NCBI GenBank assembly: GCA_030248215.1
Contig: JASANG010003123.1
Location: 171,498 to 235,497 of the forward strand
Direction: 5' to 3'
From: Enoplolaimus lenunculus
Lineage: Eukaryota; Nematoda; Enoplea; Enoplida; Thoracostomopsidae
Length of the DNA: 64,000 bases
The notes below the pieces were generated by a model. The model searched no databases. It was given only the letters and a program-made list of their open reading frames with translations, and was not told the origin of the DNA. A program made the position numbers and the translations under genes. Shown piece by piece: positions 35,207 through 46,702 of this stretch. Positions within the stretch are counted from its first letter, which is position 1. Each line of letters begins with the position of its first letter.

Positions 35207-35586
35207 CAGCGGAATTCCGGTGCCCATAGGTAATCCGGTATTTTTCACTATCCGGTTCCGGTGCGAAAACTGGTATTTTTTCACCGGTATTTTCGGTATT
35301 GAAAATTTTTTCTCTTTCGAAATTTAAGAAAAACTGACATATTATTTTAACTTATTTTTCTAAAATTGTCTGAGCGTGTATTGCCAAAATTCTCAATTTG
35401 TGTCTTAATTGATCATACGTTTTCAGCTACTCCACTTGTTTCAGGATTTTGGCATCCTATACATGGTCGTTGAAAGCGATAAAATAGCATTAAAATGAAT
35501 TTTGTAGTGAGAAGAATTTTTTGTTTTCCGGTTCCGGTATTTTTAACTTTCCGTTTCCGGTATTTTATAATTCCGGTTGCACTCTG
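35207..35586 (+). mobile_element. hAT-like MITE, CGGAAC subfamily (A3), decayed
   Basis: The left end is damaged (CAGCGGAATTCCGG) and the right end is ATTCCGGTTGCACTCTG. TCCGGTTCCGGT repeats lie near both sides, and the centre is AT-rich. No surviving target duplication, so it looks older than A1 and A2. Confidence 0.65.
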
Positions 35587-35764
35587 ATTACTATTATCCA
35601 AAAGTCCAGGTTCTCGCTTCGCTGTTTTAGGGTGTAACCGCGGTGAAATATATGGAGCCGGAGGTCAAATTTGGTAATTTTACCAAATATCTGTCAGGTG
35701 TTTAATCTTTTAGTGTTGCGCTTACTTTTTACGAAACTCCGGTAGTTTTCCTCAAAATTGAACC

Positions 35765-36265
35765 AAAAGTTAAATAGCGGAACAATTAGGACAGTGGGGT
35801 AGTTGGGACAACGGGGCAGTGGAGACAGCGGGAGAGTTGGAACGTTGGGACAGTTCGGATAGCAGATCAGCTGGGCCCACAATAAACAGCTCCTCCGCTA
35901 AGCAGAATGTTCTTTAATTAAATTTTCAGGGTGCTGCCGCCCCCTAAACCCCCGCAAGTTCACACGACCCTAAGCAGGATGGGGGCTATCGCGCCCAACC
36001 CCCAACACTAACCAATTCATTAATGGAACACTTGTTCTGCTCAGTCTTTGCGTCCCTTGAAACTGGTGGTCAGTTGCGTGCTGCAACCTCCTCCCCTCGA
36101 GATGAGTAAAAACGGCCCCTACCACACATGTATATATTTTGATATATTATATATTGGCTGTGCATATGTAAACAGCAGTACTTACGTTTGCACTCATGGT
36201 ATATTGCTGTACCGAGACGATAGGACGACGTTTATCGTAACGTGGGCCATATGTTATCTTAATAC
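35765..36265 (-). mobile_element. Second copy of the satellite-carrying element (I2), interrupted
   Basis: At the left is a short decayed GGGACAG array (35790-35860). At the right, 36150-36260 matches the I1 right arm (TGTGCATATGTAAA, GGTATATT, ACGTGGGCCATATG). A GC-rich element beginning CAGGGTGCTGCCGCC at 35927 interrupts it. Confidence 0.5.
35927..36105 (-). mobile_element. GC-rich CAGGG/TAGGG-ended element (K2), nested in I2
   Basis: CAGGGTGCTGCCGCCCCCTA at the start and the inner block CACTAACCAATTCATT match the inverse of the element at 40912-41059. The far end is not clear. CAGGG is a hAT-type end. Confidence 0.5.
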
Positions 36266-36284
36266 CTAAGCTAAGCCAGAATGT

Positions 36285-36590
36285 CTGCCCAAGCAAGCCG
36301 ACTGCGTTTTGTTAGAATTTCTGCCGCAGGTTCCGGCAATTTCGGTAGCGAAATTCTGTATCTTTTTACAAAATTTAATTGTTTGATGCCTTTTGATTTC
36401 ACTATTGGTAGACTTTTTAGTAAAAAATGCTGAGATTTGCTAAAAATATGTAGGCTTATTAAAAACCATAGATATTTGCTAAACTTAAGCCAATTATACA
36501 CCATATCAACTATCTAATTTCTGCTCATCTCCGGCTCCGGCAAATTTTGTTGGCCTTCGGCTCCGGTGTTTGTAAACTTCCGTTGCACAA
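36285..36590. repeat. CGGCTC-family (F) element, decayed
   Basis: GCAGGTTCCGGCAATTTCGG lies at the left and CTCCGGCTCCGGCAAATTTT plus CTTCGGCTCCGGTG at the right. The sequence finishes CTTCCGTTGCAC, a damaged form of the usual TTGCACCCTG end. Confidence 0.55.
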
Positions 36591-36717
36591 GAAGTATCCT
36601 TTCCACCGTTAAATTCGCAACCACCATGCAATTGTGAAACTATAAAATTTTCATGCTCATCTTGAAGACACCAATATATCTAAAAACCACAAGTCTGGCT
36701 TGTACGTGTATGCTTCG

Positions 36718-38191
36718 TCAGCTTTGAATCTTCGCCCACCTCGATGAGCTTGTATTGCTCCGAGACTCGTGCTCGGCTTCGGAGTTATGGTGCAACTCTT
36801 CCGTTCTCTGATACTTGGCACGTAGAATGGCGTCGAGTTGTCGATGTTTTATCGTCATAGCAACGGATGATCCAACTGCAATAACAACAATCACAACAAT
36901 AATTAATCTCATAATTGTTTGCAAGTCAAATATTGTTTTCAACCACGATTTCTTGAGCGTTCTTGATTCTTCGTTGCGATTGCCTCCGAATGCAAGTTCT
37001 CGCGTTACTGACCATATCACTTTTGGATTGGACGGGTCAATGGTATTGGCCGATAGATCAATCATACTGGACGTAGGACCGAATACTGTGCTATGGCTGT
37101 CTTCTCGTGTGTAATGATTTGACGTTGCAGATATTTTATTTGTCTGAAAATTTACGCCGAATATGTTGAGTATATATTTAAATAAAATCAATTGTTTTTC
37201 GTTAAATGCCGATAGCCCACATTTGCCTGAAAAAGGTTAGAGTTTGAAAATGGTTTTGCATATTTGGGCTTCTCATGACCGTCCCGAATTAATATTCCAC
37301 ATTGAAATTTGAATTTTTAGATTGGTGGAAATAAAAAAATTTGGTCAACAGACAATTTATCAGGGTGTAACCGGATATCCGTTTCCGGTAAAAATCGGCG
37401 TCCGTTTCCGTTAATATAGAAATAACGGAAATTCTGTTATTTTTACGATCAAATTAGTTGTAAATCACATATCTCGCAATTTTCCGTTGCAGATATAGGC
37501 TGCCATTGTTCGAAATGAAATATAAATTACTAAATTCATGAGTTTCGATGCATCCGCCATTTTTTCTTTAAAATTTTTGAAAGGCCGGAGAATATATGCA
37601 CGTCTCCATTGTGCTGGTAGAAAATAAAACATTTTGGAACTGTTTATACATCAATATCCGGTTTCCGTTTCCGTTATTTTAACTATCCGTTTACAACCTG
37701 CAATTTATATATACAGATATGTTTGGACACAAGCTTGCGTAACTAAATGTAATACATTAAATTTTTACGATAAGCCGAAACGGTTCAACAGCTGTAATTC
37801 AAGTACTGATTTGGCGATATCTCAAATCGTTGGCAACGCGCCAACTCACTGGTTTGCCTAAATCACCTAATACGTCAACCACTAGCCCAGTGGTACAAAA
37901 GTTAACGCCATTTGACTCAGCTCTGCAAGCTGTGTCGAATGCTATATAAATTGCCTAACCTTCTGACAGACAATTCTTTGCCTCGAGTACCAACAAAATG
38001 AGGGGAACACTACGTAATAGCATTCCACTGGTTACCTGTTTTCCTGGCAGATACGTTGATTGAGCTCTTGTAGCCCTCGCCGTGGATGTAGTCGCTTTTG
38101 ACGTTTGCTCTCTGTTGAACCGGCTGCTAGTAGGCCATGCCCACCTTGCTGACTTAGACTGTTGTTGGTTTGTCTGTGATGACGAACGCAT
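36718..38191 (-). CDS. Small single-pass membrane protein, unrecognised (two exons)
   Basis: Minus strand: exon 1 38191-38036, exon 2 37143-36718. They join in phase 0 (AAACAG|GTAACC donor; TAAATTTTCAG acceptor), giving 193 residues. An in-frame stop lies just upstream of the first Met. The N-terminal half (1-70) is polar, rich in Ser, Thr, Gln and basic residues. Residues about 135-157 form one strong membrane segment (MRLIIVVIVVIAVGSSVAMT). A charged tail of about 40 residues (KHRQLDAILRAKYQRTEEL) follows, possibly helical. No family is recognised. A second frame overlaps exon 1 upstream and could be a uORF. The model rests on splice borders, phase and the TM segment, not on homology. Confidence 0.45.
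37361..37700 (+). mobile_element. hAT-like MITE, AACGGA subfamily (G1), exact TSD
   Basis: It starts CAGGGTGTAACCGGATATCC and ends ATCCGTTTACAACCTG. CAATTTAT flanks it exactly on both sides (37353-37360, 37701-37708). TTTCCGTTATTT-type repeats lie under both ends. It sits in the intron of the small minus-strand gene. Confidence 0.9.
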
Positions 38192-40369
38192 GATGCATCA
38201 ATTGTAGATAGCATTTCAACCTGGTTTGCAATTGTTTAGCCGATGTGCAATCATATAGAAGTTATTTATTTAAGTATATGACCGACAGCTATTACAAAAA
38301 ACTTTGCGTTGCCATAACAATGCGTGCCTTAATAGGTTTGACAAATCCGTGTTTCCTCGTTTGATCATAACTTTTTGATTTTTCAAAACTATAGGCTCGC
38401 CAGGTGGTTACACTTGCGGTCTAACCAAATTACGCCAAGGAAACTCTAATTACAGCAAAAATCATTAAAGTAATAAAATCTCACCTAACCGGTTTCTAAA
38501 ATCCTCGGCGGTTCTGGCACAAAGGTCAACCGGTTAACCGAAGTCCTCAGTTGGAGGGTATGGAGCGCCTACTACGACATCTTTATAGCATATCAGCTTT
38601 TGCATTGCAGTGACTGGTCAAAATTCATTTTGGTGCACTTCTCTTGTCGGTTTATAATGATTTGAAAACTGTCGTTGAAACAATGAACGCTCAAATTAGG
38701 CGAAACTGTGCCGCTTTGAAGCATAGCACGCCTGTACAGTCGAACAAATGAAATTTCATTTTACTATAAATGTTACAATTTATAAAACAACTAAAGGTAC
38801 AGGGATCCGCTTGATGATCCGGGACTGGCATAAAATTGACCTCTGTATCTCCAATATATTAACACGACGTACCTACTTACGTTTGCACCCTGAGCGGCAT
38901 AAATTATTCGTGTCAACCAGGCAGGTGTTTGAACTGTAGCACCTTTCAGCTCACCTTGGGCCTAATTTAGTGTTTTTATTCATTTAAAACGTTAATTAAA
39001 AGATGTAAAACTGTCGTTACTTATCATTTGCTGACGGCAATTGTGCCTTTTTCTTGAATATATATCATAGGTGGTTAGCCTCACATTCAATCTAATCTCA
39101 AGTTTCAGCTTAAAAGCAACGATCGCATTGTGTGTATGTGCGCGGATATGTGTGTGAAAAGGTGCTTGCAGCGGTTGCTAGCATAAACAAGACGGTGCCC
39201 CAACCTATGTGCAATGAGTGCTTGTTTGCACCGTTGCACTGCAAAACCGCTAGCGTCAACGATTTGTCAAATCTGCTACCTACTACGAGGGTTGGTGGAA
39301 TAATCAAGGCAGGTTATGAGAAGCTCAAATATGAAAACCTTTTGGGTACTGACCATTTTGGGGCCAACACTGGTTGGTGGATAACCTGAAAGGATTCCAA
39401 TTGTGAACCATACACTTCTGCGTGTATTTAATATTTACATCGCATGACACGTTTGTGAAAAATTTGATTGCGTTCTCCTTTGATCAGAGCACCACCGTGG
39501 CCATCGCGCTCCGGCTCCGGTAGAGTTTCTACCAGAGCAACGGTCCGATTTTTCCACGTCAGAAACATCGGTTTCGATCTCTATGAGGGCAAGGTCGGGG
39601 TGTCCTCCCCGTAAATCCGTCGGTGCCTTAATGTATGCTGACTCTTTTTATGATTTTTACTGTTTCGCTGAATATGGTGGAATATGCTATATCTTTGTCA
39701 CATTTGTCCAATAACGAACAATTTATACTGCTTGTGTTCTGTGTGCAAGTAGTACGTGATGACTTTAAAAACAAACTGTAGTCCTTCAAAGGAGTCTGTG
39801 TTGACAGTTAAGCATGCAACATGTTTCAATGCATTCAACATAATTGTAGTTCAACATGAGGATTCCGGTTCGGTTTCGGCAAAGTTCGTTAGGTTTCGAC
39901 TCTTGTACTTTCATCTCTGGTTGCATCTTTACGCTGTACTGAACTATAAACAAATCTGTTATTTTAAACTCATAAAAAATAAGATACAAACTGTATAAGA
40001 GTTCACAAATCTGTATAAAAGTCCTAAATAATACAAATAATCACCTATAAATGTAAACATCTATAATGAAACTGTTTTGTTAAAGCTTAAAATATGCGTT
40101 ATGGCTTCTCAGAATAGCGCAGGAAGTTGCTAAACGCCGCAGTACTTTGCTTTAGAAATTAACAGACAGTAGACATAGAGGTTTTTCGAAAAACATTCGG
40201 TAAAATGAAAACAAAAAAACTTGTTTCAACACAAAAACTCTATTAATATATATTATTATAATAAGCAGTCCCTGAAAGCGGCATTGGAGACGGGGTAAAA
40301 CGAACATGCGAGCAAATTCTTCTGCCCACGTAGGTATAGATGATGCGGTAACAGTTGATTATATATATG
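38192..40369. other. Intergenic stretch upstream of the small minus-strand gene
   Basis: No supported gene. Fragments with GCTCCGGCTCCGGTAGAG (about 39510) and GATTCCGGTTCGGTTTCGGC (about 39860) look like decayed F and D elements. GAAGCTCAAATATGAAAACC at about 39320 recurs near 42418. Confidence 0.35.
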
Positions 40370-40470
40370 CAAGCCTAACCCTAGCGCAGTTATGCGCGCA
40401 TTCCTAAACCTAGGGTTAATCCTAAGTCAAAAAATTGGTCTCAAAGCTTAAGTTTATTCTATAGCAGTCG
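40370..40470. repeat. CCTAAG-type hexamer repeat fragment
   Basis: AAGCCTAACCCTAG, CCTAAACCTAGGG and ATCCTAAG recur, followed by AAGCTTAAGTTTATTCTATAGC. Homologous fragments lie at 24300-24360, 1150-1250, 520-560 and 10470-10500. The pattern resembles the subterminal repeats of the CGG elements but with a different hexamer. Confidence 0.45.
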
Positions 40471-40911
40471 AGATGAAAAACAGTCGGCATTTAGCTATAC
40501 ATGAGCTATTCAGCGAAAGTACTGAATGTGGACTCTCTCCTATTACTTTTGCCAACCTCAGGTCAACGGTTCCTATTTTACCGCAACATGATAAACGATT
40601 CAGACTTTCATATTCGAAAATTATAAGCCACACCTGGTTCATTTTTACTGTGTAAATTTGTATAGCAGGAGACACTACAGGTCTAAATACGGTACCGTTG
40701 AACTCAGCGAGACCTTTGAAATAAAATCACTTCTTTAAGTTTCTATGGCTGGATGTCCGTATTCCATACACCCACCAAGAATTCTTCGAAAGTAGCAATA
40801 ATCAAGTATCTTTTAACGCTCACGGTTCACAAACATCATTAAAAAGAAAAACGTATATAATCAACACGGTTGAAATTAACTAGAATATTATACCTAAAAT
40901 CTAAATGATAT

Positions 40912-41059
40912 TAGGGTTGCGCTATATGTCGCCGGCGCCGCCTCGCATAACAAATTTTCAGCTAACAATGAATTGGTTAGTGCGAGGTTTGGGACAAACA
41001 GACCACTTTCTGCTTGGTGTTCTACCTGCGAAGGTTTAGGGGCGGCGCCATCGCCCCTG
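40912..41059 (+). mobile_element. GC-rich TAGGG/CCCTG-ended short element (K1)
   Basis: The left end TAGGGTTGCGCTATATGTCG continues into GCCGGCGCCGCC. The right end is GGGGCGGCGCCATCGCCCCTG, so inner GC blocks are inverted. The TAGGGTTGCGCTATA end resembles the ends of the satellite element at 57622-58524. 148 bp long. Confidence 0.5.
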
Positions 41060-43320
41060 GAGAACAATAATAAATATGTGCTATCTGTTTACGGTGGTCA
41101 GTGAATGTTTGACTGAACATTTAACCCGCGTATGGAAAGTATAAGATATGCTTCAAAAAATGATTAAAACAATAAATTTGAAGTTAGTTTAAAATTATAA
41201 TTTTAGTTGACCCTGCTTTTGAACGCTGGACAATTACCAGCTGCATTTGTCACCTCTTCAAGTAAAATTGTGGGTAAGTACCTTTTTGTTGATTGCATCT
41301 TCTTTCAGCCCCGATCGAAAGCCTGCAAAATTTCTTTACGAGAAGAATGTTTTATCCAGTTGTTTTATCAGGTTTGTTGGCCGGAAGAAATGACCGGAAA
41401 AAAAGTTTTTGTTTCCATTTTTTCCGAGGGGGTGGAAAAATGGGAAAAAATAGAAAAATTTTAAACGATTCTTAAATAGCATTTGCAACTAATATGATGT
41501 AAAATAACGTTTTTAGACGACATGTAACCAATTTTCATGCAACACATTACCAGTGACCGTGTGTAAGACACATTATATGTCCGAAACGAGCGAAAATTGC
41601 AGCATTTGAATATATAAATCGATTTCAGAACTAAGCTTTGCCACGAGATTCATTGTAAAACTACATATGCATCTTGTTCGCTCTACTTATACCTGGTTTT
41701 GTCGACAGTGAGGCCAAAGTTTTAGGGCGCTCACAATTGAAAGCTTGCTTTTACCGTAAGATTTGACACAAGAATACGTCTAGCTTCAACCTCGCTTTGC
41801 TCGCGAGATTGAAGCAATTAGAGGCTTTGATGTCAAAAAACCCAAAGGTGTTTTGGGATTAAATATATACTTACAAAAACAAAAGTGACTGTTTCAGCTC
41901 GCTCGACTCATGAGTTTCTAATGTTTTGATAACCTCCTCCTATTATTCCACGCCAAAACTTAAGTTTTTAAAAATTTGAATTTTAAGGTCCCAAATTACT
42001 CCATTGAACTATTGCCATAAAATTGACCTCTTTAAGTTCGTTCAATTGAGATGAATCACACATAAAACTAACGCATCAACGCAATTGAGATCTAAACAAC
42101 AAGGTGGAAACATAAGTTCGGATTTGGTTTCAAACAGGCACAAATTTAAAGGCTCAGCTTCGGAAGCCAATTCACTTTTGAAAAAGCAAAATCCAGTCAG
42201 CTTCAGCAACATATGTTTCTGTTTTTGAATGAGTTAGAACTCCTGCTATTTTCGGAAAATGTTTTAGCATTCGCGGTTATGGACTTCAAATTTATTTTCA
42301 ATGAATATTTGTTCTCGATATTTCAAAACTCACACGTTTCTATTATCTGCATATTTTTCGGCTTGTATTGTTGGCATTGGCCACTCAAGGGGTGGAATGA
42401 TCAGGGGATGTCATCAGAAGCTCAAATATGCAGAAAGTTTCAAAATGCAAGCATTTTTGGGTAAACACAGGCTAAGGAAGGGATGACCGATCACTCAAAC
42501 AAAGAAATGATTTTTTCCATTTTTTCCTGAAAATAATGGAAAAAAATTCATTTTGTTCCGGTCATAATTTTTTTCTGGAAAAAACAACCTTGTGTTTAAT
42601 GCTGATACTTTCAGATTGGGGTAGGAGGCACATTTATCCGTATGAGTCAAAGTTTTTGTGGATTTAAAAGAAACTTGAGTTACTGGCGAGATAAGTAGAC
42701 TTAATACAATCTGTAAGCATTCATTCCCATTATCGTTTAACCTTTCAAACCACGGGTATAAAAGCGCTCTGCGCTAGCGGTTATGAGGACACAGTGGTAT
42801 TATGTAGCGAGTTGCTGCCCGACGGCTTACCTTGTGTGTATTGTGTAGTTAATGATTTTTCGGAGTTTATCGATTTTGATTTTAAGTTATTTGTCATAGT
42901 TGCACTCGAAGTGAAGTTTTAGAGTCCAATGACTGTACTGTATCTTTCATATAAGAGTACTTCCAGAACCGTGGCGTACGATAATATGTGGAGTCTAAGT
43001 GGCGTTTTTGACTAAATTTTTGGTGTGAATTGGGAATTTGTGAAAAGTCGTAAAGCGATATATTGAGTGCTAAGCCAGATTTGAGAGTTTTTATATCAGA
43101 GTAGGAAATCTGTCCAATTTTATAATTGGCGTATCATTGCGTGCATACGAGAATTCATTCCGCTAGGAGCCCCTAAAACTTTCAAATTGTATTTAACGAT
43201 TACGTAGTTGTGTACTTTACCGAGTGGAAATGAAATTGTTGCTTAATACGGTGTTGATTACAAGTATTTTGGTGTGTTAATTGGCGATGTTTTGGTGGTT
43301 TAAACAGTCTATCGAGCTAC
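41060..43320. other. Intergenic stretch with decayed repeats
   Basis: Contains a D-like decayed repeat at about 42100-42480, CTCGCTTTGCTCGCGAG at about 41793, and the orphan TATA-like motif. No supported exon. Confidence 0.35.
42757..42764 (+). promoter_or_regulatory. TATA-box-like motif, orphan
   Basis: TATAAAAG is followed by GC-richer GCGCTCTGCGCTAGCGG, then about 500 bases without any recognisable coding exon. It may be a promoter of a non-coding transcript or of an unrecognised repeat. Low confidence. Confidence 0.2.
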
Positions 43321-43690
43321 CAGGGTGCAACTGGAGGTGAAAAATACCGGAGCCGGAGCCGGAGGTCAACGGAACTTGCCGGAGCTTGAGTCGTAGTCGA
43401 AGCCGGAGCCGGAGGTGAGGCGAACTTAAGTAGTAAAATCATGGTTAATTAGTTAATTTGAACCGATCTCTGCAATATGTTGTTAAGTTGTTTTGTTTTA
43501 CGATAATTTTCTGCGAACTTCGGAAATGCTGCCTAAAGCTGTGACAAAAGTAAAACGAAACGCGCTAAATTATGCAAATTTTTACTACCGAAATTGCCGG
43601 AACCTCCGGCAAAGATTCTACCGGAGCCGGAGACGGAGGCCAATTTTCTGCCGAACCCGGAGCCGGAGGCAGACCTCAGGTTGTACCCTG
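43321..43690 (+). mobile_element. hAT-like MITE, CGGAGC subfamily (F1)
   Basis: It starts CAGGGTGCAACTGGAGGTG and ends CCTCAGGTTGTACCCTG. Flanks CGAGCTAC and TGAGCTAC match at seven of eight. CCGGAGCCGGAGCCGGAGG repeats lie near both ends. Fragments of the same subfamily follow at 43945-44045. Confidence 0.87.
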
Positions 43691-44417
43691 TGAGCTACTG
43701 AGCATTGCGAGAATTTATTTCAAGAGTGCTTTGCCTTTCAATAGAGCCGTTATTTTTATATTCTACATTTTGTTTCCGGATTCTATATGTAGTTGTTTAA
43801 TGGTGCGTGATCTGAGCGGTAGGCAAATTTTGCATATTTTAGTATTAAAATTTGTTTGGTGCGTTTCGATACCTTTATCAGCGTCTTTTACACGGTAACT
43901 GATAAGTATATAATTTTAACTACCTAAATTTAGCCTCGCTTTAGGGTTCACCTCCGCCTCCGGCAAGTTTGTTAACCTCCGGCACAAATTTGTTAACCTC
44001 CGGCACGGGCTGCGGTATTTTTCACCACCGGTTATTAGGCTTTTAGGTGCTTGTAGTGCAGATCTTCACAAGGCGCGAGAGCCAGTCAGGCATGAGCTGC
44101 CAATGGTGATGGTAAACGAGAAACGCCTATCAGACAATACGGTGCTGAAATCCTAGCTTGAAGTTGAACCTCAGAGGAAAATAAAAAATAAATTTGGTTA
44201 TAGAGGACTACTAGATCAAGAACAAGTTGTCGTATCGAACAGTATTTTTTGTTTCAACCAATTGCCATCAAACAGCGGTTTTGATTTTCAGTTGTTTTTT
44301 AATATTGCCATGACCCAGCAGCAAAAAATTGTTTATGTAAAGATTAGTAACGTTTGCAGCAATTTATTGCTAATAAAAGTAGTCAACAAGCCGTACTTTA
44401 TGTACTGATAAATAATT

Positions 44418-44798
44418 AATGGTGCAAAAGGAGCTGAAAAATACCGCAGCCGAAGCCGGAAGTCAACAAAACTTGCCGGACCCGGGGATGAGGCGAAAAT
44501 ATAATTAAAATGATGTTGAATATTTGTTAATTTAAGCAAATATCGCATGCCAGGTGCAAATTAAATTTATTGGATGATGCATAACGTGCTGCTAAAATCG
44601 TTTGGTTCTACGGTTATTTTTTACTAAATAAGTATAGGCAATTCTCTCCTCAATGTTGTGCCAAAAGTTAAAATGGAACGCGCCAAACAGATAAGTTTTG
44701 CAAAATTTCCAAATCCCATTACCAAAACTACCAGAATCTCAGGCAAAAATTCTGCCTGAGCCAGAGTCGGATGCATAAGTACCTCCGATTGTACCCTG
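44418..44798 (+). mobile_element. hAT-like MITE, CGGAGC subfamily (F2), decayed
   Basis: GGTGCAAAAGGAGCTGAAAA lies at the left and TCCGATTGTACCCTG at the right. The interior matches F1 in order (ACTTGCCGGACCCGG, TTTTGCAAAATTTCC). No target duplication remains. Confidence 0.65.
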
Positions 44799-45202
44799 GC
44801 TCTCAGTGGTGTAACCAACTGAAATTAAACTATAAAACAATAAATAACGGATTTCTGAAAGAACGCACAGAACACCGATGTCTAAAATATACTTTGCTTT
44901 TGCATATATCATCCTTTAATCTTTATATATATATACGTGCGCGGTAGGGTTCTCTTTTAACACCACGGTCCACGATTAGACAAGGCACCGAGAGAAATTT
45001 TTCGTGTTTCGATTTTTCAAAATCACTTCCGAAAAGCACGCTGTTTAATATCAAGATTGTCAAACTTGCAACGGGCCGGTTGGGCAGTTTTCATACATTT
45101 CATTTAGTCGGGAACACAGTTTGATCCGGACGCTTCATAATGTCTGCGAATAGGTACGCCACAATGCCGCTGGTTAATCGAGAAATTCGGATTGATCTGG
45201 GA

Positions 45203-45460
45203 CAGGGTGCAACCGTAGATGAAGAAACTGGAGCCGGAGGTCAACAAAATTTGCCGGTGCCGAAGGTGAAAAAACTTATGTAGTTAAAATCATATTTAAT
45301 TTGCTAAAAAGGCGTTGTTAAAAATCTTCCGACGTTAATTTATTTGGGTAATCTCGACAATTTAATTAGTACCCAATTTTTAAAACGAAACGCACAGAAC
45401 AAATAAAATTTGTGAATTTATAGCAAATTTCACTACCAAAATTGCAGGAATCTTAACTGT
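45203..45460 (+). mobile_element. hAT-like MITE, CGGAGC subfamily (F3), right end lost
   Basis: It starts CAGGGTGCAACCGTAGATG, with TGGAGCCGGAGGTCAAC, then the AT-rich F body. The right end fades after AATTGCAGGAATC. Confidence 0.55.
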
Positions 45461-45749
45461 TCCCAAAACATTGGTATATATAATCCGCCCTTTCTAATTT
45501 TAGGTGAAACCTAGTACTACTCTGTAAGAAAAAATACCTTGTGGTAATGCAATTCCCCTAAATCCATGGCTAGGTTAGGAAAATGAGACGTCGTATAAAA
45601 CTGTAATTTTGTTATGCAGAGGCACCAATTGCCTAACTCATATAATGGCTGACTTTCAGGGATTGGCTTTAGTTAAACGCTATTTCTAACGTATTTCAGA
45701 AAAAGATTACAGTTTGAAAAGCAAATTTTTTTATCAGCTTGTGCGGGAT

Positions 45750-45815
45750 ACGATACGGATACGCATATAAGTTTTACCGGATATTAAACTGGAACTAGAT
45801 GTTCGCTCGCACCGG
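45750..45815. repeat. CGGATAC subfamily fragment
   Basis: GATACGATACGGATACGC and TTACCGGATATTAAACTGG followed by CGCTCGCACC match the right part of the B elements. It is a fragment only. Confidence 0.45.
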
Positions 45816-45829
45816 CAGTCTAGGGTACG

Positions 45830-46000
45830 ACGGTTTTAGTTGTGATTGCGCAGCAGCTGAAAATGAGGGACGTTCCCAGGCGATTTCGAACTCGGTCGAC
45901 AGATTCTCAGTCCAGCGCGCTAGCCACTGAGCCACACCGGCTCACAATCAACTGCTGAGTTTTGTTTTCGTGCTTTATAAGAACCTCAACATACATATGT
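45830..46000 (-). mobile_element. tRNA-derived SINE, family T3 (copy 2)
   Basis: On the minus strand it reads GAGCCGGTGTGGCTCAGTGG, CTAGCGCGCTGGACTGAG and GAGTTCGAAATCGCC, a good A-box/B-box pair. AACGTCCCTCATTTTCAGCT follows. It abuts a T2 copy, as at 17460-18300. Confidence 0.65.
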
Positions 46001-46190
46001 ATCTTGGTTCTTTCTGTCAGAACTAAACGGTCGGGACGACCCTTTCTACGAAGTATTGCGAATATCCATGGTTTTTCAATAAATTTCTCCGAAACATATG
46101 GCCACGCATGGAATCGAACCTCGGACCTCTCTCTCTCGCGAGTCAAGCGCGCTCCCCATGACACGACGCGGCCGTCTGGTGCTATATGTG
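46000..46190 (-). mobile_element. tRNA-derived SINE, family T2 (copy 2)
   Basis: On the minus strand it reads GGCCGCGTCGTGTCATGGGG, AGCGCGCTTGACTCGCGAG and GAGGTTCGATTCCATG, then the non-tRNA body TGGCCATATGTTTCGGAGAA shared with 17460-17695. Confidence 0.65.
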
Positions 46191-46702
46191 CACGAGAATG
46201 TATATGTCTTAACGTTACACACTCTGCACGTACACACGCTCACCGCGTATACCCGCACTTCCATGTTTGTACTGCTGCTGCTGCATATGAAGGCACTACA
46301 AACTGAGTAGTTATTTAGCCATGTACAGCATCAGCATGAGATTATTACTTATCTCCATGCATCCGCATGTCCCAGTATGCTGGCCGGTATCATACGACCT
46401 TTCCTCCATATGATTTTCCTGTTAAGGTACCTATACGATTTTTCTTTTCCACTGTGATTATTTCTCATCGGTTTTTATCTCCCTTAAGATATACGAGTGT
46501 TTCTTGTTACGTGTAATTTTCCTCCCATTGGATTTTTCCTCTTTAAGGTGTTCGATTTTCATTTCATTGGATTTTATTCCCCGTTCGATTTAGCTTAATG
46601 TATACAATTCGTTCGCTATATACGATTTCACGAAATTTTTGTGAGACCATCACGTTCATCGATTTCCTAGCTCAACACGTAAGCGTTTGCTTGGCTTTTT
46701 GT

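Noticed and set aside
37879-37945. tRNA-like string (AGCCCAGTGGTAC and TGTCGAATGC) in the intron of the small gene
   Set aside because: The boxes are weak, there are no matching arms, and no second copy was recognised. Possibly a very old SINE.
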